Part shown: positions 49,946 to 61,779 of the stretch, in pieces
How positions within the stretch are numbered: the stretch's first letter is position 1
Layout of the letters: every line of letters begins with the position of its first letter
Assembly: GCA_902761735.1 (NCBI GenBank)
Contig: CACWLL010000009.1
Coordinates: 34,161 to 98,160, forward strand
DNA: 64,000 nucleotides
DNA from: an uncultured bacterium
GTDB lineage: Bacteria > Cyanobacteriota > Vampirovibrionia > Gastranaerophilales > Gastranaerophilaceae
Direction: 5' to 3'
The notes under the pieces: model-generated
The model's input: only the letters and a program-made list of their open reading frames with translations
Databases searched by the model: none
Told to the model about the DNA's origin: nothing
Translations under genes and position numbers: made by a program

Positions 49946-50374
49946 TTACACCAATTGTATTAAAGCCATTTCGGAAGCATCACCGCGGCGAGGAGGAAGT
50001 CTGAATATTCTTGTATATCCACCTTTTCTGTCGGTATATTGTTTTCCGATTACCGTAAATAGCTTTCTCAAAACTGTTTGAGGAGCTAATTTTTTATCTT
50101 TTGCTGCTTCATCAAATACTTCACCGGTTTTTAAATCCATGAATTTACCAGTTTCTTTATTGTAGATGTGTCTGGCAGCTTGACGTATAGCAGCTAAATC
50201 ACCTTTTTTAGCAAGAGTGATAATACCTTCAGCATATGGTCTTAGAGCTTTTGCTCTAGCCATTGTTGTTTTGATTTCACCATGCACAAAAAGTTCAGTA
50301 GCTAATGCACGTAACAAAGCATCTCTTTGATCCTTTGCTTTGCTTAACGTATGTTTTTTTGTCATGTGTCTCAT
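49946..50374 (-). CDS. rplQ: 50S ribosomal protein L17
   Basis: 142 aa beginning MRHMTKKHTLSKAKDQRDAL, with the L17 core LRALATELFVHGEIKTTMARAK. Slightly longer than the 116-127 of model bacteria owing to an insert after residue 75 (NKETGKFMDLKTGEVFDE). Preceded by the repeated leader AAAGGAAAACAAAAATG. Confidence 0.95.
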   Translation of the reverse strand: MRHMTKKHTLSKAKDQRDALLRALATELFVHGEIKTTMARAKALRPYAEGIITLAKKGDLAAIRQAARHIYNKETGKFMDLKTGEVFDEAAKDKKLAPQTVLRKLFTVIGKQYTDRKGGYTRIFRLPPRRGDASEMALIQLV

Positions 50375-50415
50375 TTTTGTTTTCCTTTATCTTAATTTAT
50401 TATTTTTTTGTTGAT

Positions 50416-50536
50416 AAGACGATAAGACGATAAGACGGTAGGTTCCTTACATTATTAAATTTTAAAGAATTATATTTGTCTGAGTAATCAAGGCTTTCAA
50501 CATAAAGAACTTAACGTCCTAACGTCTCAAGGTCTT
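50416..50536. repeat. Imperfect 31-bp inverted repeat in the rpoA-rplQ spacer
   Basis: The left arm (50416-50446) is built from a tandem GATAAGAC word; the reverse complement of the right arm (50506-50536) matches it at about 23 of 31 positions. The arms flank about 60 bases of AT-rich sequence. It could be a small non-autonomous element or a long RNA stem between the two genes. Confidence 0.5.
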
Positions 50537-50546
50537 AAGAATATTA

Positions 50547-51518
50547 TTATCCGATTTCTTCTTCTTCGATTTCAGGATTTGGAGCCAAATCTAAACCGAA
50601 GTGGTGTAATCTTTCAATTACTTCATCAGAAGATTTTTTACCGAAGTTTTTGATGTTTAACAAATCGTGTTCTGATTTCTTCAACAATTCTGCCATAGAG
50701 TTAATACTTGCTCTTTTTAAGCAATTATAGGCTCTTACTGACAATTCCAGTTCTTCAATAGTCATTGTAGGAACGGTTTCGCTTTCTTCAATAACTTCTT
50801 CTATTGCCGGTATCGGTGCAACTGCCGGTTGACCGGTAATTGCTGCAATTTGCATAAAGTGATCAATCAATAGATTTGATGCCTGACTTAATGCGGTTGA
50901 AACTTCTATAGAACCGTTTGACCAAATTTCCAAAGTCAATTTGTCAAAATCAATAGAATCACCTACACGAGTATTTTCTACGTTGTAGCTAACTCTCTTG
51001 ATAGGCATAAATGTTGCGTCGATTGGAAGAACATCAATTGAAAGACCTTTTGAATCTCTCGGTACATCGTTCGGAACGTATCCTTTGCCGGTTTCAACAA
51101 TAACGTCAGCGTGGAAACTGCCGCCTTCTTCAACCGTACAAATTAACCAATCAGGGTTAACAACTTTTACGCCTGCCGGTAATTGAATATCACTTGCAAG
51201 AACAACACCCGGTTTGTCAACGTCTATACGTAAGTGTTGAGGTTCTGCTGAATCAGTTTTAACAACTAATCCTTTTAGGTTCAACATTACATCAATAACG
51301 TCTTCCAATACGCCAGGAATAGCTGTATATTCGTGTGTAATACCTTCAATTCTTGCAGAAGTAACAGCAGTACCTTCAAGACTTGATAATAATACACGTC
51401 TTAAAGAATTACCGATTGTTGTACCGAAACCTTTTTCTAAAGGTTCGATAACGAACTTACCGTATTGGGAACCGTCTGAACTTGTTGTCGTATTAACGCA
51501 TTTAATTTTTAATTCCAT
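50547..51518 (-). CDS. rpoA: RNA polymerase alpha subunit
   Basis: 323 aa. The N-terminal dimerisation domain has FVIEPLEKGFGTTIGNSLRRVLLSSLEGTAV; the C-terminal domain that contacts UP elements and regulators has LSVRAYNCLKRASINSMAEL and NIKNFGKKSSDEV, separated by an acidic linker (IEEVIEESETVPTMTIEE). The position in the rpsD-rpoA-rplQ order is standard. Confidence 0.98.
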   Translation of the reverse strand: MELKIKCVNTTTSSDGSQYGKFVIEPLEKGFGTTIGNSLRRVLLSSLEGTAVTSARIEGITHEYTAIPGVLEDVIDVMLNLKGLVVKTDSAEPQHLRIDVDKPGVVLASDIQLPAGVKVVNPDWLICTVEEGGSFHADVIVETGKGYVPNDVPRDSKGLSIDVLPIDATFMPIKRVSYNVENTRVGDSIDFDKLTLEIWSNGSIEVSTALSQASNLLIDHFMQIAAITGQPAVAPIPAIEEVIEESETVPTMTIEELELSVRAYNCLKRASINSMAELLKKSEHDLLNIKNFGKKSSDEVIERLHHFGLDLAPNPEIEEEEIG

Positions 51519-51621
51519 TCTTTTAATCTCCTAGTTTTAAAAATAACTACTTGGATTTTTAAATCCTCTCTCGGACTTATTTTTGAGTTTTGAACTTAGT
51601 CCTCACTCTTTGCATAATCCA

Positions 51622-52224
51622 TTACTTAGAGTAATATTCAATTACGAGTTGTTCTTTCATATCCGGATCTAATTCTTCTCTTTCCGGAATTCTGTCGAAA
51701 GTAATCTTTAATGCATCTTTATCTATTGTCATCCAAGCTGAACCGCAAGGCATATCAATCATTTCCGTAACTGCTTTCAAGAAATTATTACTTCTTGATT
51801 TAATAGTGATTACGTCACCCGGTTGTACAGAATAAGATGGAATATCTACTTTCTTACCATTTACAAGAACATGACCATGGTTAACAATTTGTCTTGCTTG
51901 TTTACGAGTAATTCCTAAACCTGCACGGAATAAAATGTTATCCAATCTTGCTTCCAATAACTGTAGAAGAATTGTACCGGTAACGCCTCTTCTTCTTTCA
52001 GCTTCTTTGTAGTATCTTGCAAATTGTTTTTCACTTACTAAGTATGTATATCTGATTTTTTGTTTTTCAGCAAGGTGTATAGCGTATTCGGAAAGTTTCT
52101 TTCTTACTGCACCATGTTGACCTGATGCTGTTTGTCTCATTGATGAAGTTAGTTTTCTGTTTGACAAATCGCTAACTTTTTTATTTCTAAACAATTTGTT
52201 AGAAGGTCCTGTATATCTAGCCAT
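51622..52224 (-). CDS. rpsD: 30S ribosomal protein S4
   Basis: 200 aa with the S4 RNA-binding domain LLEARLDNILFRAGLGITRK, ARQIVNHGHVLVNGKKVDIP. Starts small-subunit assembly. AAAGGAGAA precedes the ATG. Being inside the alpha operon between rpsK and rpoA suggests the usual S4 feedback, but I see no leader structure proving it. Confidence 0.97.
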   Translation of the reverse strand: MARYTGPSNKLFRNKKVSDLSNRKLTSSMRQTASGQHGAVRKKLSEYAIHLAEKQKIRYTYLVSEKQFARYYKEAERRRGVTGTILLQLLEARLDNILFRAGLGITRKQARQIVNHGHVLVNGKKVDIPSYSVQPGDVITIKSRSNNFLKAVTEMIDMPCGSAWMTIDKDALKITFDRIPEREELDPDMKEQLVIEYYSK

Positions 52225-52321
52225 TTTTTAATTCTCCTTTTTCTTGTGGCAGGGCATCTATGGTTTACGATTTGGCTTTCTCGCAAGCCCCCGCCTATTT
52301 ATCTATTAAATGTATAATACG

Positions 52322-52708
52322 TTATACACGTCTTTTCTTAGGTGGACGGCATCCGTTGTGTGGAATAGGGGTTACATCTCTGATTAATGTAATTTCTAAT
52401 CCTGCTGCTTGAATTGCTCTGATTGCAGTTTCTCTACCTGAACCAGGTCCTTTGATGTGAACTTCAACCTTTTTCATACCTTGGTCTATTGATTTTTTAG
52501 CTACTAATTCGGCTGCAGATTGAGCTGCAAAAGGAGTACCTTTTCTTGCACCTTTGAATCCGCTTGCACCTGCTGTAGCCCAAGCAATAGCATTACCTTG
52601 AGTATCAGTAGAAGTTACAATTGTATTGTTGAATGTTGATTGAATATGTACAACACCTTGCAATACATTTTTCTTTTCTTTTTTCTTTGTTTTTACTGGT
52701 CTTGCCAT
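52322..52708 (-). CDS. rpsK: 30S ribosomal protein S11
   Basis: 128 aa with [21 protein letters not shown] and the signature ending [20 protein letters not shown]. Platform protein near the mRNA exit. The leader AAAGGAAAACAAAAATG is the same as that of rplQ and rpmJ. Confidence 0.97.
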   Translation of the reverse strand: MARPVKTKKKEKKNVLQGVVHIQSTFNNTIVTSTDTQGNAIAWATAGASGFKGARKGTPFAAQSAAELVAKKSIDQGMKKVEVHIKGPGSGRETAIRAIQAAGLEITLIRDVTPIPHNGCRPPKKRRV

Positions 52709-52777
52709 TTTTGTTTTCCTTTATGTTTGTACTTAATAATTTACTTGATTATTCTGTTTGACAGAGTTCAAAATCCG

Positions 52778-53149
52778 CTAAACAGTTTTCTTCTTAGTGA
52801 TTGCTAAACCTTTTTTGCCGCGACGGGTTCTTGCATTAGTCTTGGTTCTTTGTCCGCGAGCAGGAAGGTTTCTCTTATGTCTTAAACCACGATATGAACC
52901 GATTTCTTGTAAACGTTTAATATTCATTGAAACTTCACGTCTTAAGTCACCTTCAATATGGTAGTTTGCTAATTCGTTACGAAGATTTTTAATATCTTCT
53001 TCCGTTAAATCGTCTGTTCTTAAGTCAGGGGAAATACCTGTAGCTGCCAATATTTTCTTAGCTCTTGTTGGTCCTATACCGTAAATATAGGTCAATGCAA
53101 TTTCCATTCTTTTGTTACGAGGTAAGTCTACACCTACTAATCTTGCCAT
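52778..53149 (-). CDS. rpsM: 30S ribosomal protein S13
   Basis: 123 aa: [36 protein letters not shown] and the C-terminal [20 protein letters not shown] signature. Contacts P-site tRNA and the L5 bridge. AAAAGGAGAAAAC precedes the ATG. Confidence 0.97.
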   Translation of the reverse strand: MARLVGVDLPRNKRMEIALTYIYGIGPTRAKKILAATGISPDLRTDDLTEEDIKNLRNELANYHIEGDLRREVSMNIKRLQEIGSYRGLRHKRNLPARGQRTKTNARTRRGKKGLAITKKKTV

Positions 53150-53333
53150 TTTTGTTTTCTCCTTTTCTTTTGGCTTGTGGTGGTTTGGAATTCCTTGTTA
53201 CGGGATGCCCCGATTTATTTTCCATTTTACGCACCCTGTTGTTAGATTTTTTTTGGTATGAGGGATAAATACTTCCTCACCAATCGCTGATTACGTGCGC
53301 GATTCCCACAATGTCGGCTTGCGCTATGCAAAA

Positions 53334-53447
53334 TTAACCTTGTCTTTGTTTGTGTTTAGGGTTTTCGCATATTACAGCAATTCTGCCTTTTCTTTTAATA
53401 CATTTGCATTTGTCGCAAATCTTTTTTACTGATGATCTTACTTTCAT
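53334..53447 (-). CDS. rpmJ: 50S ribosomal protein L36
   Basis: 37 aa, [20 protein letters not shown] and then [17 protein letters not shown]. The zinc-binding CxxC...C...H form is kept. Preceded by AAAGGAAAACAAAAATG. It lies in the expected place between infA and rpsM. The 180-base spacer down to rpsM holds an AATCGC/GCGATT hairpin and nothing coding. Confidence 0.95.
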   Translation of the reverse strand: MKVRSSVKKICDKCKCIKRKGRIAVICENPKHKQRQG

Positions 53448-53482
53448 TTTTGTTTTCCTTTATATTATTTGTGAGATGTATT

Positions 53483-53698
53483 TTATTTTAATCTGAATGT
53501 AATTCTGCCTCTTGATAAATCATACGGGGTCATTTCAACTTTTACTCGGTCTCCCGGTAATATACGTATGAAGTTTTTTCTGATTTTGCCCGAAATATGT
53601 GCCAGAATTTCATGGTCATTTTCCAATTTGACTCTGAACATAGCGTTAGGCATGGATTCTATAATAGTTCCTTCTATTTCAATAACGTCTTTTGACAT
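53483..53698 (-). CDS. infA: Translation initiation factor IF-1
   Basis: 71 aa OB-fold protein, [58 protein letters not shown]. Binds the A site during initiation. GAGGA lies 4 bases before the ATG. First gene of the cluster; a TTGCAT-N16-TAATAT promoter (53790-53763 on minus) gives a leader of about 55 bases. Confidence 0.97.
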   Translation of the reverse strand: MSKDVIEIEGTIIESMPNAMFRVKLENDHEILAHISGKIRKNFIRILPGDRVKVEMTPYDLSRGRITFRLK

Positions 53699-54085
53699 AT
53701 AGTCCTCATTTTCGGCTTAGTTTTACATGTGCATAGTACACCCCTTTTAGGTGTCTTTTTTTATATTACTTGCTAAAGTTTTGAATGCAAGCGGTATTAT
53801 TGCTTTTTGCATGAAACTTTTTTGCAAGTTAAATTGAATGTTTTTTTAATGTAGCCACAGTATCAATAATTGTCTATCTTGCTAAAATATCCGAATAATC
53901 AAACTTTTCACTTAAATTGTAAATTTATCTTAACAAATTTAATTATTTAATTTTTAAATAAACAAATATACTGTATTTTGCTTTTTATTATAAATTGTAA
54001 ACTTTCATTACAAAAATTTTATTATTTGAAATCGGTGCATTGCAAAAAACTTTATATACATGAATAAAGAAGAGGAGTAAAAACC
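53699..54085. other. 387-bp gene-free region between divergent units
   Basis: Very AT-rich. The left end is the infA leader and promoter; the right end carries the ribosome binding site AAGAGGAG of the gene at 54086. I see no coding frame or RNA gene between them. Confidence 0.7.
53738..53762 (+). terminator. Hairpin with T-run on the plus strand, within the infA leader
   Basis: ACACC (53738-53742) pairs with GGTGT (53750-53754) around CCTTTTA and is followed by C and T7. It would stop transcription running antisense to infA toward the right. On the minus strand the same stem lies in the infA leader. Confidence 0.5.
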
Positions 54086-54460
54086 ATGGCTATGAAAGTA
54101 GACGGTATTGAAGACGAAAATGATTTAAAACGTGCGCAAGCTGCGGCTCAAGCTGCAGGAGGTACAATCCCTAATTATCAGGATTGGGCAAATGTATTAA
54201 GTGATTTAAAACTTGCGGGTATAGATTCTACCGGTTCTTATGAAGGTGACAGAGCTTTGAGAGATGAATTGGAACGGGAAGTTGATAAATTCTTAGAAGA
54301 GGCTCAGGAAGCTCAAAGACAACAAGAAACTCAAAAACAAGAAGGAGTTCATGAATCAACAAAAAATGATAAAGAGCAAGAAATAAAAGCAAATCTTGCC
54401 AATGCAACAAGTTCGATGATTATGGCTGATTATATGAGGTATTATCATTTGATGAGTTAA
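54086..54460 (+). CDS. Small unknown protein with glutamine-rich coil
   Basis: A 124-aa protein with GAGGAG upstream. Residues ~1-50 hold NDLKRAQAAAQAAGGTIPNY and WANVLSDLKLAGIDSTG; ~55-105 is a charged Gln/Glu coil (LEEAQEAQRQQETQKQEG); the end has SSMIMADYMRYYHLMS. No signal peptide. Function unknown. Confidence 0.75.
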   Translation: MAMKVDGIEDENDLKRAQAAAQAAGGTIPNYQDWANVLSDLKLAGIDSTGSYEGDRALRDELEREVDKFLEEAQEAQRQQETQKQEGVHESTKNDKEQEIKANLANATSSMIMADYMRYYHLMS

Positions 54461-54489
54461 TAACAATTTAAAAATAATTTAGTTTATGT

Positions 54490-54515
54490 TATACTGCCTC
54501 CTATATAGGAGGCAG
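54490..54515 (+). promoter_or_regulatory. Promoter with a 24-bp palindrome over the start site and SD
   Basis: An extended -10, TGT-TATACT (hexamer 54490-54495), is followed by a perfect palindrome at 54492-54515 with arms ACTGCCTCCTAT and ATAGGAGGCAGT. The right arm contains the GGAGG that is the Shine-Dalgarno of the agmatinase gene. Transcripts starting near 54502 would carry only the right arm; readthrough transcripts would carry both and hide the GGAGG. Confidence 0.6.
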
Positions 54516-54517
54516 TT

Positions 54518-57342
<2,825 letters not shown>

Positions 57343-57355
57343 TTAAGAGGTTATA

Positions 57356-57805
57356 ATGAATAAAAGAGGACCAAAAGTTATACAAATATGCGGAATAAGG
57401 GGTATTCTTACCGCTATGTTTGTTGCAATATGTTTATTTGCAGGGTTTGTAATTTTTCCGGCAAAAGTTGCGGTAGTTTTGTGGAATTATGTAGCAACAA
57501 CATATATTTCAATTCCTCAAATTTCGTTGTGGCAAGGATGTTTTTTGTGGGCATTTGTTGCTTTAGGTGTTTATATGCTTAATAACAAAAATTTTGCAAT
57601 ATCGTTTCAACAACCAATGGAGTTAAGTGATGCTGAAATGAAAGTGCTTATGGACAGAATCAAAATGCAGCAGCAGGCTCAAAGACTAAATGCAATGATT
57701 TTAAAATCTAATGACGTTAAAATTATAAAAAAAGATATTCAAATTGATTCTGATAAGAGTTCTGTTGAAAAGCAAGAATCTGAAAATAACATTAACGAAA
57801 AATAG
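57356..57805 (+). CDS. Small membrane protein of unknown function
   Basis: A 149-aa protein 14 bases after ligA. Two membrane helices: ILTAMFVAICLFAGFVIF and LWQGCFLWAFVALGVYML. The C-terminal ~70 residues are charged and soluble (MKVLMDRIKMQQQAQRLNAM) and probably cytoplasmic. AAGAGG site. Function unknown. Confidence 0.78.
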   Translation: MNKRGPKVIQICGIRGILTAMFVAICLFAGFVIFPAKVAVVLWNYVATTYISIPQISLWQGCFLWAFVALGVYMLNNKNFAISFQQPMELSDAEMKVLMDRIKMQQQAQRLNAMILKSNDVKIIKKDIQIDSDKSSVEKQESENNINEK

Positions 57806-57831
57806 TTATAATTATTTGAAAGGAGTATGAT

Positions 57832-58593
57832 ATGAAGAGAATAATGGCTGCCGTATTGGTTGCGGGAATGGTTGTAATGGGTTTTGGAGCGGCAACGGTA
57901 GCTGCTGATAACACGCCGGAAAGAGGCTATATTTCCGTAAGTACATCCTCAAGTGCCGAGATTGCACCTGATATTGTTGATATTAATATTGCAGTGAAAA
58001 CCAGTGATTCAAAATCGCTTCAAAAAGCAGCAAACGAGAATAAACTAAAATCTGACAATGTGTATACAGCATTAAAATCTATGATAAATACTCAAAACGG
58101 GGACTTTATCAAGACTTCTAATTACAATGCCAGACCGGTATATATATACGGCTCAAATAATAAAAAATCTCTTGATAAATATGAAGTTTCAAATAATGTA
58201 ATAGTTCATACAAAAAATATCGCACAAGCCGGTGATATGATTGATAAAGCAATTTCGTTAGGTGCAACGGATGTAAATTCTTTGAATTTTTCGGTTTCAA
58301 ATTACGAAAAACAATGTAACGAACTGTTGGCGCAGGCTACTAAAAAGGCAAAAACAAGAGTTGATATTGCAGCAAAAGAATCTTCAACTTACGTTACAGG
58401 TGTAAAATCGATGAATATAAGTTGTTCAGAGAATACTCCAAGCAGAGTGTCATATCGTTATATGACCAACAGTAAAATGGCGCTTGGTGCAGCAGACGGT
58501 GCGGTTGCTGAGGTGGCAGCACCATCAACTCCTATCCAAAGCGGCAGTATTAAAATATACGCTAACGTAAATGCTGAATATTTTGTAAAATAA
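57832..58593 (+). CDS. SIMPL-domain (DUF541) secreted protein
   Basis: 253 aa with signal peptide (MAAVLVAGMVVMGFGAATVA). The SIMPL fold starts YISVSTSSSAEIAPDIVDIN and continues VKTSDSKSLQKAANENKLK, KYEVSNNVIVHTKNIAQAG, matching the periplasmic BP26/YggE family. Family members form channel-like oligomers or act in stress tolerance; the biochemical role is not settled. GAAAGGAG precedes the ATG. Confidence 0.9.
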   Translation: MKRIMAAVLVAGMVVMGFGAATVAADNTPERGYISVSTSSSAEIAPDIVDINIAVKTSDSKSLQKAANENKLKSDNVYTALKSMINTQNGDFIKTSNYNARPVYIYGSNNKKSLDKYEVSNNVIVHTKNIAQAGDMIDKAISLGATDVNSLNFSVSNYEKQCNELLAQATKKAKTRVDIAAKESSTYVTGVKSMNISCSENTPSRVSYRYMTNSKMALGAADGAVAEVAAPSTPIQSGSIKIYANVNAEYFVK

Positions 58594-58618
58594 TTAGAAA
58601 AATTAATATATAAAGCTA

Positions 58619-58652
58619 AAAGGCACTCAATTTAATTAAATTGAGTGCCTTT
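58619..58652. terminator. Bidirectional terminator, perfect palindrome
   Basis: A 34-bp perfect palindrome with arms AAAGGCACTCAATTTAA and its complement, between the converging SIMPL and pgi genes. Confidence 0.9.
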
Positions 58653-58672
58653 AGAATAATATTTATATATTA

Positions 58673-59968
58673 CTATGAAATTCTACCCGGAACTACTACG
58701 CCGCCTTTAAGATTTTTCTTATAAAATTCTACGTGCGGTTGAAGTACGCTATCAAGAACTTCCGGTAATGCCTTACCTGTCACAATTGCGGTTACAATTT
58801 CTTGATATACGGTAGCGTATGCTCGAAGCATTGTCATAGCCCCTGCAGCTTCAGGTGTCAAGCCTAGAGAGGAAGTTGCAACTTCTTCTTTAAAGAATGC
58901 ACCTGTGATTGTGTATGATTTTGTTAAAGCCTCAATATAACTTTGGGCATTTTCTCTGCATACACCGTTATCAACAGGTACAGTAAGCGCAAATACTAAT
59001 TTGTTATCAGGATTAAAGTGTGCTTCTGCTGAGTGGTGCATAGCATCAGGAACTTTTGCAACCTGTTTCAATGTATCTTTAACAGATTCATTTTGCATTT
59101 GAGCGTGCCAATATACGGTATTTTCAAACATTGAACCCATATATTGGTGAACTGATGCATCAATACCGTTCAATTTTGCATCTGCCCAGAATATACCTTC
59201 TTTTAACGCATCATTAATTTCCAAATCATCGGATAAGGATTGAGATGACATTTCTTGTGCAGATTTTAGCATTGAAATCATATCTTCTTTTTTCATTCCT
59301 GCCCAAATAAGTGTAAATAATGCGTGATCGTCGAATGCTGAAAATCTTCCGCCAACGTCATCATGTATAAATAAATCGCCAATCCAATTTTGTGCAATTG
59401 AAGTGCGACGGAGTTCACTTTTTTCGCTGTTTCCGTCTGTAACTGCTATAAAATGTCTTGCTGCGGATTTTTCAGCTTCTTCGCTTGATTGCCCTTGAGA
59501 TTTGTATGACTCAATCAACATATTTTGTATTCTCAAAAATCCGTCTTTTGTTTCAAATGTAGAACCTGATTTTGAAGCAATCATGTAGTTTGAAGATTTT
59601 ACATCACCAAGTCTTGCCATAAACCTGTTCCAGCTTGTAGAGTCAACATCAGAATAGAAATCAACAGAATCTCCTTTGATGTTTAATCCGTTAATAGATA
59701 ACATGTGTTCTACGGTGTGTTTTGAACCGCCGATACCCATAACGCTTAATTTAGATACTCCGGTTTGATTTCTGAAACTTTCAACCATTGAGTATAATTC
59801 GTCTACTCTTTTTAATTGTTCGGTCGGAAGATTTACCCAATTAAGAAAGTATCCCGGCTTATTTGCTCGAGAAGAAAATTCTCTAACAAATTCAGATACT
59901 TTTGATGAGTATTTTGAAAAATCAACTCCCGAAAAACTTGTTTTTACTGATGAATTTTTTGTCAACAT
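58673..59968 (-). CDS. pgi: Glucose-6-phosphate isomerase
   Basis: Interconverts glucose and fructose 6-phosphates. Signatures: LSVMGIGGSKHTVEHMLS, MIASKSGSTFETKDGF, VGGRFSAFDDHALF and MHHSAEAHFNPD. 431 aa, the short bacterial form. AAAGGAGAA precedes the ATG. It is divergent from the flavodiiron gene, 90 bases away. Confidence 0.95.
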   Translation of the reverse strand: MLTKNSSVKTSFSGVDFSKYSSKVSEFVREFSSRANKPGYFLNWVNLPTEQLKRVDELYSMVESFRNQTGVSKLSVMGIGGSKHTVEHMLSINGLNIKGDSVDFYSDVDSTSWNRFMARLGDVKSSNYMIASKSGSTFETKDGFLRIQNMLIESYKSQGQSSEEAEKSAARHFIAVTDGNSEKSELRRTSIAQNWIGDLFIHDDVGGRFSAFDDHALFTLIWAGMKKEDMISMLKSAQEMSSQSLSDDLEINDALKEGIFWADAKLNGIDASVHQYMGSMFENTVYWHAQMQNESVKDTLKQVAKVPDAMHHSAEAHFNPDNKLVFALTVPVDNGVCRENAQSYIEALTKSYTITGAFFKEEVATSSLGLTPEAAGAMTMLRAYATVYQEIVTAIVTGKALPEVLDSVLQPHVEFYKKNLKGGVVVPGRIS

Positions 59969-60058
59969 TATATTCTCCTTTTTTTGTCATAACAATTTAC
60001 CCATGTTATACCATAAACATTTTCGTGTTAAAATAGTTCTAACAGATAGGAGAGAAAA

Positions 60059-61261
60059 ATGTATAACGTAAAAAAGATTAAAGAGGATTTGTTTTGGGTA
60101 GGTGCAAACGATAGAAGAATATCTTTATTTGAAAGTGTTTATCCTGTTCCGACAGGTATTTCATATAATTCATATTTATTAACGGACGAAAAAACCGTAT
60201 TATTAGATACGGTTGACAAATCGGCATCTCATCAGTTTTTTGAAAATATAGAATATGTTTTAAGCGGCAGAAAATTAGATTACCTTGTAATAAATCATAT
60301 GGAACCGGATCATTGTGCAGAAATTCAAACAATTACGGAAAAGTATCCTGATTTAAAAATCGTATGTAATGCAAAAACCCAAGCGATGATAAATCAGTTT
60401 TTTGATGTAAACTTGTCTGAAGATAATTATATTTTGGTAAAAGAAGGAGATACTCTTAATACAGGTAAACATACTCTGTCATTTGTTTTTGCACCGATGG
60501 TGCATTGGCCTGAAGTTATGGTTACGTATGATATTACTGATAAAATATTGTTTTCAGCTGATGCATTTGGTGCATTTGGAGCAATAGACGGAAACATTTT
60601 TGCAGATGAGGTGGATTTTGAAGGTCGCTATATGGATGAGGCGAGAAGATATTATACAAATATTGTTGGTAAATACGGACCTCAAGTTCAGATGTTGCTG
60701 AAAAAAGCTGCGGGAATTGAAATTGAGATGATATGTCCGCTTCACGGTTATGTGTGGAGAAAAGATTTGGAAAAATTTATTGAAAAATATCAAAAATGGT
60801 CAACATATACGCCTGAGATTAGCTCCGTGCTTATTGCGTACACATCAGTTTATGGTGATACTCAAAATGCGGCGGAAATTTTGGCGGGTCAGCTTGCAGA
60901 ATTAGGGGTAAAAGATATCAAGATGTATGATGCTTCGGTAACCCATCCGTCATATATTGTTTCGGATGCATTTAAGTATTCTCATATTGTTTTTGCTTCA
61001 ACTACATATAATAACGGGATTTTTGTGAATATGGAAAATTTGTTGCATGATATAGTTGCTCATAATTTGCAAAATCGTAAAATTGCGACAATAGATAACG
61101 GCTCTTGGGCTCCTACTTGCGGAAAAGCTATGCAAGAATTGCTTGCACAGCTAAAAAATATTGAAATTGTCGGACAGCATGTAAATATTAAGTCTTCAGT
61201 TAAACAAGATAAAATTACTGAGCTTGAAGAACTTGCAAAGGCTATAAAGGCAAGTATGTGA
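60059..61261 (+). CDS. Flavodiiron protein (class A)
   Basis: Reduces O2 or NO to water or N2O, protecting anaerobic metabolism. N-terminal beta-lactamase-like domain with the diiron ligands HMEPDHCAE (H-x-E-x-D-H), HWPEVM, ADAFGAFG and CPLHGYVW; C-terminal flavodoxin with FMN loop AYTSVYGDTQNAAE and STTYNNGIF. 400 aa, no extra rubredoxin or flavin reductase domain, so class A. A ferredoxin or rubredoxin must supply electrons. TAGGAGAG upstream. Confidence 0.95.
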   Translation: MYNVKKIKEDLFWVGANDRRISLFESVYPVPTGISYNSYLLTDEKTVLLDTVDKSASHQFFENIEYVLSGRKLDYLVINHMEPDHCAEIQTITEKYPDLKIVCNAKTQAMINQFFDVNLSEDNYILVKEGDTLNTGKHTLSFVFAPMVHWPEVMVTYDITDKILFSADAFGAFGAIDGNIFADEVDFEGRYMDEARRYYTNIVGKYGPQVQMLLKKAAGIEIEMICPLHGYVWRKDLEKFIEKYQKWSTYTPEISSVLIAYTSVYGDTQNAAEILAGQLAELGVKDIKMYDASVTHPSYIVSDAFKYSHIVFASTTYNNGIFVNMENLLHDIVAHNLQNRKIATIDNGSWAPTCGKAMQELLAQLKNIEIVGQHVNIKSSVKQDKITELEELAKAIKASM

Positions 61262-61340
61262 ATAAATAATTTTTAGCCGGGACAATTAATAAACCTTCAA
61301 TGTTTTTATTTATATATAAATAATTGTAGGAGAATTTTAT

Positions 61341-61622
61341 ATGAAAAATTTATTAAGTGAAATGATTATTGGTAAGCTTGCTAAAGGCAGGAAGATTAAA
61401 ATAAAATTGCCGCAAAATGCGCAAGAACAGATTCCTGAAAATATTCAAAAAATCCAAGAAGAAATAAAACCTGCCGCTCAAACATTGAAAGAAAAAACAA
61501 ATCTTAAGGGTGATTGTTTTCAATTTAAAATCAAAGATTCAATAAATAACGGCACCAAAGGAACAATTGAACTTAGTCATGAAGATTCGTCCAAAATATT
61601 TGAAGGACTGTTTGATTTATAA
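61341..61622 (+). CDS. Small unknown protein
   Basis: A 93-aa protein with TAGGAGAA 7 bases before the ATG. N-terminal half is a basic helical part (LAKGRKIKIKLPQNAQEQIP), the rest a short strand-rich stretch (FQFKIKDSINNGTKGTIELS). No signal peptide or known motif. Confidence 0.7.
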   Translation: MKNLLSEMIIGKLAKGRKIKIKLPQNAQEQIPENIQKIQEEIKPAAQTLKEKTNLKGDCFQFKIKDSINNGTKGTIELSHEDSSKIFEGLFDL

Positions 61623-61779
61623 TATTATATGAGAACATATCCTCTATTTGGCTATTACCTGTTTGACTTACTTTAAATAGACGATATTCTTGCTTTTTAC
61701 CCTATTGGGTAATGGACTATAATATTCCCTTTTTGTTTAATAATCCTGTCGATAAAATAAGAGAGAGGATTTACAAATT

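Noticed and set aside
50411..50438. GATAAGAC tandem tract as a CRISPR or origin iteron array
   Set aside because: Only three 8-base units, no further copies nearby and no replication gene.
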